NCBI RefSeq assembly: GCF_040712315.1
Contig: NC_134013.1
Coordinates: forward strand, 48,334,501 to 48,398,500
Source: Castanea sativa
Lineage: Eukaryota > Streptophyta > Magnoliopsida > Fagales > Fagaceae
Reading direction: 5' to 3'
DNA length: 64,000 nt
Each line of letters opens with the position of its first letter. Position 1 is the stretch's first letter. Made by a program: the position numbers and the translations under genes. The notes under the pieces were generated by a model. It was not told the DNA's origin. It saw only the letters and a list, made by a program, of their open reading frames with translations, and searched no databases. Of this stretch, positions 37,601 through 49,600 are shown in pieces.

Positions 37601-40600
37601 TCTCCATTGCTTAATGTGGTGTCTTTGTAGGGAAAGAAATAGTAGGTGCTTTGAAAATAATGAGAGATCCATACTAGACCTCAAGCTATTTTTCTTTAGA
37701 ACTTTATTAGATTGGTTGGCTACTTTGCGAAACCAATCATTCTCTTCCTTTCTTAATTTTCTTTATCTTGTAATTTTTGTTTTTAATTTGTTGACCCCCT
37801 GTACACTCCTTGTGTGCTAGGGTGTCCCTTTTTTAATATCAATAAAACTTATTACTTATCAAAAAGATTCTAAGATTGTTCCATCTCTTAACTTTCTCAT
37901 TCCTCTTGCACATATAACACCAATCTAAAAGGTATTACCCAGTGCACAAATCTTTCACTTTTACAGGGTTTAAGAGAGGTGCTTGGTAGGCAGCCTTACT
38001 CCCAACCTATTGCTTTTGGTGGAAGGCACTTGCCATCACATCAAGGCCTGATCTCTTCCACAATAATATGTCTTTTCCTCAAGTTTTCTATATTGTCCCC
38101 ATAGATGCAGCCCACAAGAAAAACACGATTATTTTGGACCTTAGTCTTCCAAATGCTTTTCAAGGGGAAAATCACTCTGCCATTCAAGACTAAGGCTTTG
38201 TAATAGGATTTAACCTCAAACCCCATTGGTTTAGAAGGGGTCCAACAAATTTTATCCTCGCCACTACCTCTCATTGAAGTAGATTAAAGGTCCAAGGAGG
38301 ATGATAAAGAAAACAAATTGAAGTGTTTTTTTTTTTTTTGAGAATAGGGTAAAACTCAGTTAACCCTGATACACATAATATTTTATACTTTAAGATTTCA
38401 TACCCTATGACTCATAACAGCTTCCATAATTTATGTGCATAGTTCCTAATTTGTTCTATGTTAGATCAACGCAGAGGAAATCATCTGATGATGTTAAAAA
38501 AATCTGTATTAAAACATGATTAGGGTGCTCAACAAAATCAAAAGTTCTTCCATTCTTCTCTCGCCAAAGATTTCACAATACATACAACAGAACTGTGTTC
38601 CAATCTCGATTAGTTATTTTGATGAAATCTGCCTTGCCAACGCTCTCACATATGTTGCACAATCTTTGGCACAACTCAAACTATACCAAATAAACAAACA
38701 CAAAAGACCTTATGTTTTGTGCCATTGAACAATGGAGTAAAAGATGCACAACTGATTCCCCACTGCTTTTGGCACATATAGTACGAATTAACAAGCATAA
38801 TACTTTATTTCCAACCATTGTCCACCCTTAGAATTTTATCTAAGGCTGCTGTCTTAGTGGAAAAAAAAAACCCTGATAATGCACCTTACCACCCCATATG
38901 CATCTCTAAGGGAATTGCACTCCCAAATGCTCTGTATATAGTCAACCTCCATTCTAATTGATCATTTATTAGACAGAATTAGAATACAACAAATCAAAGA
39001 GATTTTTGACAAACTCTACCTCCTAGTCTTGAAATGAATGAGTAATTTAAGGATTCCAACCTTGAAGACCTCGATCATCTGCATTGACCAAATATGATGC
39101 TATTGAAGCTTCTTTATACACTGCCAATCTTAACAAATCCGGAAAGAGGTCTTTGAGAAGACAATCTTGACACCATAGTTCATATAAAAAATGAACATGA
39201 GAGCCATCCCCAACAACAAACTTAATAAATATGTCTTATTAATTTATGAATGGCTTCGGATAGATGTTTATTTATTTATTATTATTATTATTTATTGGTG
39301 AGTTACACATGCACTCAATGGGTCTTGAATCCACGTTCTCACCCTCAACCTAGAACTTAAAGGGGCGTAGGTACCAGTTGAACTAGAGCTCATTGTAAGC
39401 TTTGCATATACTCTTTTTCCTTTAAATGCACAAGAACAACCCTCATTTTCCTCATTTTCAGAGTGCTATTAGAAGTTATTGCAGGACATGAAGTGAGGCA
39501 TGTATTTGCTACACACTGAAGGAACATTCAGTTGGCACAAGTTAAAAAATATACTCTTATCCAAATTCCATTGCTGAAGGGGCTACTCATTCTTCATTGT
39601 TCTTTAGAAACCTGTAATGTCATTATTAAACCTTTGGCCACTGAATTTCAGATTAAAATATAATAATGTGTGCATTTGGGGCATTTGACCCCAGATAGTT
39701 ATTTATCAACCAGAAAAGAGATGGTAGTATTGAGAGAATAAATTTGAACAATTGAAGTGGTGAGTTGAGTTAACGTTGTGTAAAACTGATTTGACACAAT
39801 AAATGAATAGGTAAATTTGATCTTTTAAGTAAATTCACTTTTTTGATAAGCATTAAATCTCATGGATGGAAACCAAATGTGATTATAGTGGCTTTGGTTA
39901 ATATGCACAGAATTGGATTTTAACTGACATACTAAATATTCCTTGTGGTTATCTCAGATTTAAAATGGATTGAGATGCAAATTGAGAGGGCCCGCTCAAT
40001 GTCTCCTGGAAAATTTACTCATGACAAGACTACGCCTAACTGCTTTCTTAAATTGGTATTGGTAGCATGCCCTATCAGTGTACAGAAAAAGTATTTGTTG
40101 TATTCTTTGGATACACCATTTCACTTATTTTTTATTGCATCAGTCAATATAAAGTTCAATACATTGTGATGGTATTTCTGTATGGTATTTTAAGTTTCAA
40201 TTTTGTGAATTCCTAGTTAATGTGGGAGATGATGATGAAAATTGCTCTTATAATATGCAATGCAAATGTCCTTTGGCATTGCTTATAATTGAAGTCAGAT
40301 CCATTGGATAATTTGGATTTTGAACTAGCCCTGAGATATGATGGCTACATATGGGTATCTGAAATGCTTTCCTTGTTCTCATCCACCATCAGTTCTTCAA
40401 AGTTAGACTTCGGCCTCACAATCTGTTTAAAATAGTTAGGATAGTTTGTTACCTTATCAAAGTAGTAAACATCTGTCTTCCTGTACATGTTTATAACAAA
40501 AATAAGGGGAAATTACATAAAAGTACCTACGATTTATTTCCTGTTTCAGCTGAAGTCCCAGGTCTTTAATTTTGTTAGTTAAAGTCCCAAACTTATGAAA

Positions 40601-43600
40601 TTGTTTCATTTGAAGCTCCTGTCCATTTTAGTTATTCATCTCCATTCTTCTGAGCAGTAATAGAGTAGAGAAAAACAGGAAACGGTTGATAAAATTATGT
40701 TTCACCTAGCTAACCAATTTTGATTTTCTAGCAATCACTTTATTACTCTAAGTGAAGCTTTCTCTCTCTAAATGGAGCTATCTCTTTCTACCTTCTCTGT
40801 TCAATGGTTTCGAAATCGATTTTTGAAGAAGCCCTTGGTGAAACTCATAGTTTAATCAATAAGTTCCCCCTTTTCTCTGCTCTGTTGCTGTCTCTAGAAT
40901 AGCAGAGATGGAAAAAGGCTTTAAATTGAAGCGATTTCATAAATTTGGGAATTTATTTCAAAACAAAAAGAAACCTAGGACCTAAACTGAAACATGGGAT
41001 AAACTCTTGGCCTTTTTATGTAAATTTTCCCCCAAATAGTTTTATTTAAATTTATAAAAAAGAATGTTAAGGAATCCATTTGAAAGAAATAAATGACCAA
41101 GAGTTAAATATTATATGGGCAAGCATTGTTGTAGTTTTTTGGACTGTCAGTGCCTTCTAACATAATTCTAAGATCATTCAATTTATTTTTTCAAGGTTTG
41201 AAGATGAACTGAGCTTAGGGGCTTCATTATTTTCCATCCATGTTTATCCACGGACTCTCTAAGCCTGCTTCCCAGAAGATTTATTTTTATTTATTTAGTG
41301 AAGAAAATGGATGTTTTCCTCATAATTGTCCATATGAGGTTATTTTGTTCATAAGTTTTCTGCAGAGATATCCATAGGCTCTTTTAAATTCAGATCTTTT
41401 TCAATTTCAATATATGGTTAAATTTGCATCTTGCATCTTTAAAATTTTCTTGGATTACTGCTGCTTGTTTGACATTTATGTTGTGTATGATATATATATA
41501 CATATAATGTTATTTCATTCATAAGTTAGTTGTCAGAGATATCTATATGCTCTTTAAAATTCAGATCCTTTTCAATTTCAATATATGGTTAATATTCTCA
41601 TCTTGCATCTTAAAAGTTGTATTGGATTACTGCTTCTTGTTTGACATTTATGTTGTGTAATATATATATATATACCACCAGCATATATTAATTGTCTATT
41701 GATTCCTTAGTTTGATAAAATTTGCCCATGTAGATACAAAATCAACAATTGACCAGAACAGAATGTGGAAAGGATGTGCGGCACTTTGAGTTTGAAATTG
41801 TTTCATCTGTAAGTTGTTTACAATGTGTGCTTATCCACAGATCAGCACTTGTCACAGTATTGTAGTCATTAGCTAGTGCTAGTCCCACTCCCACTTAAGT
41901 GGGGTCCTGGGAAGGGTGGCTTTGATACGGTCCTACCTCTACCCTTCGGCATTTTTGCATAAAGTGGCCACTCTAAGGACTGGAATTCATTTACTTGTGC
42001 TTGACAGCCCAATAATTTTACCATTGCACTAGACAATGTACCATTTTCAAATATGTAGTCTAATACTTATTGGTAATTATACAAAAATTGTCATTTTTCC
42101 TTCCTTTGAATTTTCAGACTATTGAATACAAGGTTGGTGACATTCTTGAGGTCCTCCCTAGTCAGAATCAAGCAGCAGTAGATTCGTTCATACAGCGTTG
42201 TAATTTGGACCCTGATGCTTTCATTACCGTAAGCAGTTCTCTTGTTTATTGGCTGAATCTGGGTGATTCCTGTTTTTTATGTACATGAGCATAAGTTGAT
42301 TCTAAGGCTTGATTTATAATTCGTTCACATAAACATTATACCTACAGTAGTGATTTCTTGGCTTAACCCTTCAGTTACAGCATGAATACTGTTTTCAAAA
42401 CTTTTGCATTCTTTTGTTAATGTTTTGAGGTTTGAACTGAAGGTTCTTCTTCTTCTTGCTACCAATTTATGCACATATTTTTCAGCAATCAATTTCTCTT
42501 ATGAATCCTTCAATTTGCACTTCCTCTTGAGATAGATGCTTTTTACATGCTTTCTTTGTGCATTTTTTAATTAAACTTTTCTAATCGTTGGATTCATGTA
42601 TCTTTATGTCGTGAGCTTGACTAAAGTTAAACTTTGAATCTCCATTTCGTGGTTGCTTACTAAGTTGCTTAATGATATATCTGGTCACATTCCCAGTTCA
42701 CAGAAAATTTGTTTCATCACTTAGAAACCCTTGTCCTTTCCATTGCTTTGTTTTCATGTTCTTATTGCTCAGTGAATATTTTTGTTTAGGATCTATTTGC
42801 ACGTGTATAATATGCTTCATTTTGGTTTATTATTTGTTACTTCTTGAGACCGGTGACTGCCTATAATCGCACCCTTCTTGTGTCATGAATTTCAAATGTG
42901 CCTCTCAGATACCCCTAATGGACAATTTTTTTTTTTTTTTTTGGATAAGTAATAAGAATCATATTAATCATGAAGAAAAATGGAAAACAGCAAAAACAAG
43001 GTGTCCATGATGGTGAACACAAGAAATAGCAACCAAAAGCAACAAAAAAATGGAAAGCAGCTTAAGGGGAAATACTAAGGGAAGTAAGAAACTCCAGAGT
43101 AGAAGAACAGTTTGAAGAACTCTAGCACCTAGCCCATTCAAAAAGAGTACTCTGGCAGAGAGCTTATAACTGAACAAGCGATTTCTCTTTAGCCTCAAAA
43201 GAGCGCCGATTTCTTTCCATCCAAACAACCCACATCAAACAGCCAGGAACCATATTCCATATGTCCAAAGAAAATTTCGCTAACCAATTACTCCAACAAA
43301 ACACCAAACTCTCCATTGAATCTAGCATGACCCATTGGATCCCAAAAACTTGTAACATTTGCACTCACAAAGAAAGAGCTACAGGACAATGTAGGAGAAG
43401 ATGGTCCACAGATTCCTTGTTACAGCAGCACGTACAACACCTATTCGCCAAAGGGAGACCCCAGAGCATCAAATTATCTAATGTAAATATCTGACCATGA
43501 GCTGCGGCCACATGAAAAAAGCCACCCTTCTGGGAACCTGGACTTTCCAAATCCCCTTATAAGGGAAGCTAGAGAGAGAGGTACCCCTGATCTTATTAAA

Positions 43601-46600
43601 GAAGGACCGAATATCGAACTTACCATTCCCATTAAGACACCAATGGGGACTATCATACCCAATGCCTCTTGGAATCCTAGACTGAATGAAATCCAGGAAA
43701 GAGAAGGCAGCTTCTAATTCTCTCTGATGAAAATTCCTATAAAATCTCAAGTTCCAAAATCTATTTTGTCCACCCTCCTGATGACACAATAAATTAGAAA
43801 TGCAAACATCCTTGTCATTTGAACACGCATATAACTTTGGATAGAGCATTTTAAGTGAGGTATTCCCAACCCACCTATCATGCCAAAAAAGAATGCGAGA
43901 GCCATCACCCACCACGAGCCATCACCCATCACAAGGGCCAAATGTTTGGAGAACCTCTCCCAACCGTAATTAATACCACGCCAAAGACCACACCTGTTGA
44001 AACACTACTCCAAAGACCCCCAAAAAAATTCCTCTGAATATGCTCCAATCTGTCAGCCACAGCTACAGGGATGGTAAATAAGGATAGGTAGCATGTAGGA
44101 AGGCTAGAAAGGGTACTCTTCAAAATCGTAAGTCTACCACCCTTAGACAAATATAGACGCTTCCAACTAGGCAACTTTTTCTCCATCTTCTCTAAAAGAG
44201 GATTCCAAATGGATGCAGTCTTGTACGGAGTACCCAAAGGCATTTCCAAATATTTCATAGGCAGGCTACCCACCCTACAACGGAGAATGTTAGCCAAAGC
44301 ACCTATATTACCAACCTTCCCCACCGGGACAATCTCACTCTTCCCCACATTTACTTTCAAACTAGTAAAAGCTTGGAAGCAAGACAAAGCCAATCTAATG
44401 GACAACAACTGTTCTATAGAAGCATCACAAAACAAATGGTATCGTTTGCAAACAACAAATGTGATATGCGTACCCTAATAGAGTTAATTGGTCCCACATG
44501 AAAACCACAAAGCAGACCACTATCCTCAGCTTTCTTCAGAATCCAACTTAAAACTTCCATAATCAAAAGGAGAAGAAGAGGGGACAAAGGATCACCTTGT
44601 CTCAAACCACGAGAACTTCCAAAAAAGCCTGCCGGGGATCCATTTACAGGAACAGAGAAGCGAACAGTAGAAATGCAATCCTTAATCCACTCCCTCCACT
44701 TCAACCTAAAGCCCATCCTATTCAACAAATGAAGTAAGGCATCCCAATTAACATGATCGTAGGCTTTTTCTATATCCAACTTACAAACTACACCCGGTGA
44801 GTGACACCTCACTCTGCTGTCTGGGCACTCATTAGCAATTAGCACTAAGTCCAAAATTTGTCTTCCACCAACAAAGGAATTTTGAGTCTTCGAGATCAGA
44901 CTGTCTAACACCACTCTCAACCTATTCACCAGCACCTTAGATAGCAACTTGTAAACATTGCCCACCAAGCTAATAGGCCGGAAATCCTTTATATTGACAA
45001 CATTAGTTTTTAGGAATTAAAGAGAGAAAAGAAGCATTTAGAGACCGTTCAAATATTGAATACCTGTGAAAATGCTTAAATACAGCCATAACATCATCCT
45101 CCACAACCTTCCAACATTTGTGAAAAAATGCCATGGTGAACCCGTCCGGACCAGGAGCTTTATCCCCCTCCATGTCTGCCAGAACCTGGGTGACTTCTTC
45201 TTTTGAGAATTCCCTCTCAAGGGACAACCTATCATCCTCCCCAATACAAGCAAAGTCCAACCCATCCACAGTTGGACGCCACATGTCTGTCTCTATATAA
45301 AGCTACTAATAAAATTGGACTACCTGAGAACGTACAGCAGATTCATCCTCATATAAAACACCATCTACCTCTACGCTGCTAATATGATTAGCTCTTCTAT
45401 GAGAATTCACTAATCTATGAAAGAAGCGTGTATTGTTATCTCCCTCCTTCACATACAGAGCACGAGACTTTTTTCTCTAGAAAGTCTCTTCCAAGGAAGC
45501 TAAAATTTTGATCTCACCTATAACCTGTGTTCTGTGAGGTTGTTTCTCATGCGAAAGGCCCAAAATTTCATCCTTGGCATCCAAACCCAATAATTCAGAC
45601 AGCAAACTCTTCTTCTTAAAAGCCAAATCACCAAATTCCTCCTTGTTCCGCTTTTTTAGGTCTTCTTTAAGAGCCTTTAATTTCTGAGCCAATACAAAAC
45701 TTGGAGAACCCATAAAGCAATAACCATTCAACCATTGTTGAACCTTCTCAACAAAACCCTCAACTCTTTGCCATATATTCTCAAACTTAAAAGCATAGCG
45801 CCCCCTACCCACACCACCAGTTTCCACCAAAAGCAGATAATGATCAGAAATAACCCAAGGAAGCACCCTCTGAGACACATTTCCAAAATGGTCCTCCCAA
45901 TCTGAAGAGACCAATGTCCTATCAATACGGGACATAGACTTTGGTTCGGAGTCCCTAAACCAGGTGAAAGAAGCCCCATCTAATAGTAAATCCACTTGGA
46001 AATTATTCTCTATGAAATCTGAAAAGGCAAACATGGCTGGGCTAATAGTAAATCCACTTGGAAATTATTCTCTATGAAATCTGAAAAGGCAAACATGGCT
46101 GGGCTGAAAGAGTTACAGCCAAGCCTCTCACAAGGATATCTAATGATGTTGAAATCTCCAAATAAAAACCAAACCTTGGTCCATCGAATACGCACCCTGA
46201 TAACTCCTCCCACAAAGCAGCCCTATGTAGGTCTGCATTTGGACCATAAATGCTTGTACAAACCCATTCAAAACCATCCAATACTCCCCTAAAAAGTACA
46301 CTAATTGAGAACTGACCAACCAACACATCAATTTTCTCAACCACCCGCTTATCCCAAAGCAGCGGAACCCTATGAAGCACGGGTGCGTTTCCGGATTTGG
46401 GTGCGGGTGCCGGACTTGACAATTTTTGAAAAAGTAGGGTGCAGGTGCGGGTGCGGCGATTAAAAAATTATTTAAAAAATTTTTATTTATATTTTTAATA
46501 AATTGCTAAGCATACTTTTTCCTATTATATAAACCTATATCAAATTTACAATCACAGTTCAGTGTTCACAGATTCACAATCACAATGAGTAATAACTATT

Positions 46601-49600
46601 AACTAAAAAAAAAAATCAAACCCAAGTCACAACATTATTACCAAACAGCTTATATAAAAAATAAAAAAATAAAAAATCAGATCATAGAGACCTAAGATTG
46701 AAAAACTAAGAGTGTGAGAGCTATGAAAAAAGTCAAGGCATGTGAGAGCTATGAAAAACTAAGATTGAAAGCTTGAGATTGATACCTGAGGGGAGACGGA
46801 GAGTAGGGGAGACGGAGAGTGAGAGTGAGTTGAGACTTGAGAGTGTGAGAGTGAGTCACTGAGTTGAGACTTGAGACTTGAGCTTGAGATGAGAGAGGGG
46901 AGACGTCGTGGCAAGAGCACAGAGACCAAAGAGGGCCAAGAGGCAAAGAGTGAGAGAGAGCTGAAGTGAGTGAAGTCTGAATAGGGTTTTGACATTTTGT
47001 CCAAAGTTCAAACGGTGCGTTGCACCTTTTTTTTTTTTTTTTGAATTTTGGCCTGAATCAGCTGGTTCGGCGCGGGTATCGGTGGCTGCTGCTGATATGG
47101 ACCGATTCGGCCCGAATCGGTGCAGATCGACCCAATTCCGCGCGCGTCGGCCCGACTCGGTGCCACATCGGCTAATCACGCTAAGGAAAAAAAAAAGGGG
47201 GACACAGCACCGACGCGCAGGCAGCGGCGTCCCTTGTGCGTCGAACACGGGTGTGGCGGGCGTTTTGCCGCGTCCGTGCATCCCAGGTGGAATCCCCCCA
47301 GATGTTTGAACCACATCCAGGATAGCCCAATCAATGAAAGGACTACCCCATAAGCTTCGCACAACAGCAGAATTTACTGAAGAAAGTTTAGTTTCCTGGA
47401 GACAGACTATATCACACCGCCATTCCTTAAGGAGATTCTTACAAACCTCCCTTTTTTGGGGATTATTTAAACCCCTAACATTCCAAGAAAGGAGTCTTAA
47501 AGTCATTTATAACTACCAATAGCCCCAAAACCATTTGATGAACCTCTATTACAAGAAGAGGACCCATCATAATTTACTGTGGATACTAGACCCCGAAGTT
47601 CTCTAAGACCTTTCTGACCAAATTTAATAGGTCTTTGAACACACCCATCATTTACAACCTTAAGACATTCTTGTTCCAGTAAACGAAATAAAGCCATGCA
47701 CTGAGCTTCATGTCTTACAATAGGAAAACCCAATTTTGCAAAAACTTCTCATCATTGTGGATACCCATTTAGACTGTTCACCCTTTTCATCAACCCTGGT
47801 CAGCACCTTATCCTTAACTGCCTTAGGATCCCACCGAGACAGCGGTACACACTCTAGAGGACCACTCTCTTGCTCCCCACTACTAGAAACACTAGAGTCA
47901 GCTCCACTTTGCTCCCATGGAAGAAGCAGAAGCTCCGACCCTTTTGCAACCCATCTACAAGCTCAACCGCCAAAAACATCATACCTGTTTGGGAAGGACC
48001 ACCATCATTAACCTCGAGATGGGACTCCATAAATACATCCTCCACTTCCTCCTTAGACCAAGGATCCCCCTCCCTATCCAAGTTGGACAAGAGAGAAAAA
48101 CGATTCGAAGCTTCCCACTGAGGACGATGAAGATGACCATGAGAAGCAAGATGATCATCACCAGTCAGAAGCTTGATTTCTTGCGTTGACATCACCGGAT
48201 TCGACCCTGAGCCCACAATTTTAAGATACCCAAGTTGTTGCGGCTCCACCGTGGTTCTTGGATCGACCTTGGAGAAACTTTCGCCTTCCCTATCGGGATG
48301 CGAAACCACCGGGTTGGAGGCGAGAAGCTTTATAACTTGATTGGGAATCGGAGCCTCAGGCACCACCGATACCACCGCTGACTCCATTAGTGGCCTTGAA
48401 CTCTCGTCCACCACACTCTCACTTTGATTGCTGTGCACACTCACACCCAAACCATATGGATAGGAAACCTCCAAATGGGCCTTTCCTCTCGGGTTAGCCA
48501 CTTGGGCTTTGTCATGCTCAAATTCACTTTTTAACGCATCAGGCCCACTTTTATTGGACACTAGTAAGTTGCCCGTGCGATGCACGAATAATATTGTAAT
48601 GTTTTGTGTAAGATAAGTTTGGAGAATGTTGTACATATATTATACCATAATTGTCATAGAACTTTGTTAGTAATGAGTTCATTATAAAAAGTAACAAAAA
48701 CTAAACAAAATAATGAAATAAAGATGAAAAAAACCTTAATACACAAAAATGCTAAAATCCTTGATTCATACATTATTGAAATTCATAGAAAAGAAAGTAC
48801 ACACCGCATATAGATCATTATACAATCATCAATAAACCAAAACTCAAAAAAAAAAAAAAACATTAACCCAAAACTCAATTTATTGTAGGAAAATAGTCAA
48901 TATGTATTTCTTTAATGAAATATCAAGAGACTTACTTGAGAAAGAAGCTTTGGAGTCTAAAGAATGCGGATTGAATAGTCGTGTTGTTTTTCCTCTGCAA
49001 ATTCAATTGCCATTGACGAAATTCCCTCCACCCTACTACTGTACACCCTTGGTGTGATGGTGACTCCACAAGTATAAGTGCTTGTTGGGGTATGGGGGCA
49101 AGGGCTGGGGTTCAAGTCTCTAAGAGAGAGCTTCACACACATATACACTTAGATTTGGTTAAAGTAAAATTTCTATTTTGTATCAAAAAAAAAAAAAAAA
49201 AACCCTCCACCCTAGATGATAACTGCTTGATCCCTGTAATCCAATTTGTGATTTACAACATGTTTAGCTTTTGTTTATTTTGAAAAGATCAATCTACTAA
49301 AGTCATATGCGAAGATTAAACAATCTTGAAAGGACAATGACAATGAGACTTTTACACTAAATAAACAATTATTGATTTCTCAGTTCTAGACTTCAAGCAT
49401 ATTTTGGAAATCGATATACACAATAACACAACCTATAAAAGAAAATAGGAAAACAAAGAATCTCATGATCTTAACCCTAACGATTGTAAGTGAAGAAATG
49501 AAAATTTGAAAGTAACAAAAGATAGCTTGAATTCATACATGTCAAGGCCACTTAATGTGCGATGGATAGCCACTGGCTACAACAAAAGATCACAAGAGCA

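Larger units (their letters stand above)
43160..47506 (-). pseudogene. LINE ORF2 (endonuclease and reverse transcriptase), broken
   Basis: It starts at 47506 with [15 protein letters not shown] and is interrupted by the hAT element at 47286-46370, a 62-bp duplication at 45981-46104 and several frame breaks. Visible motifs are QETK (47.4 kb), GDFN degraded near 46.17 kb, RISDH-like near 45.85 kb, [11 protein letters not shown] (45.16 kb), the RT block [13 protein letters not shown] (44.76 kb), FANDT in place of the usual FADDT near 44.44 kb, and [18 protein letters not shown] (43.4 kb). FANDT replaces one of the two catalytic aspartates. Confidence 0.88.

Noticed and set aside
46989..47353. 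Proline- and arginine-rich ORFs in two + frames
   Set aside because: They lie in the GC-rich interior of a MITE and have no domain; they are composition effects.
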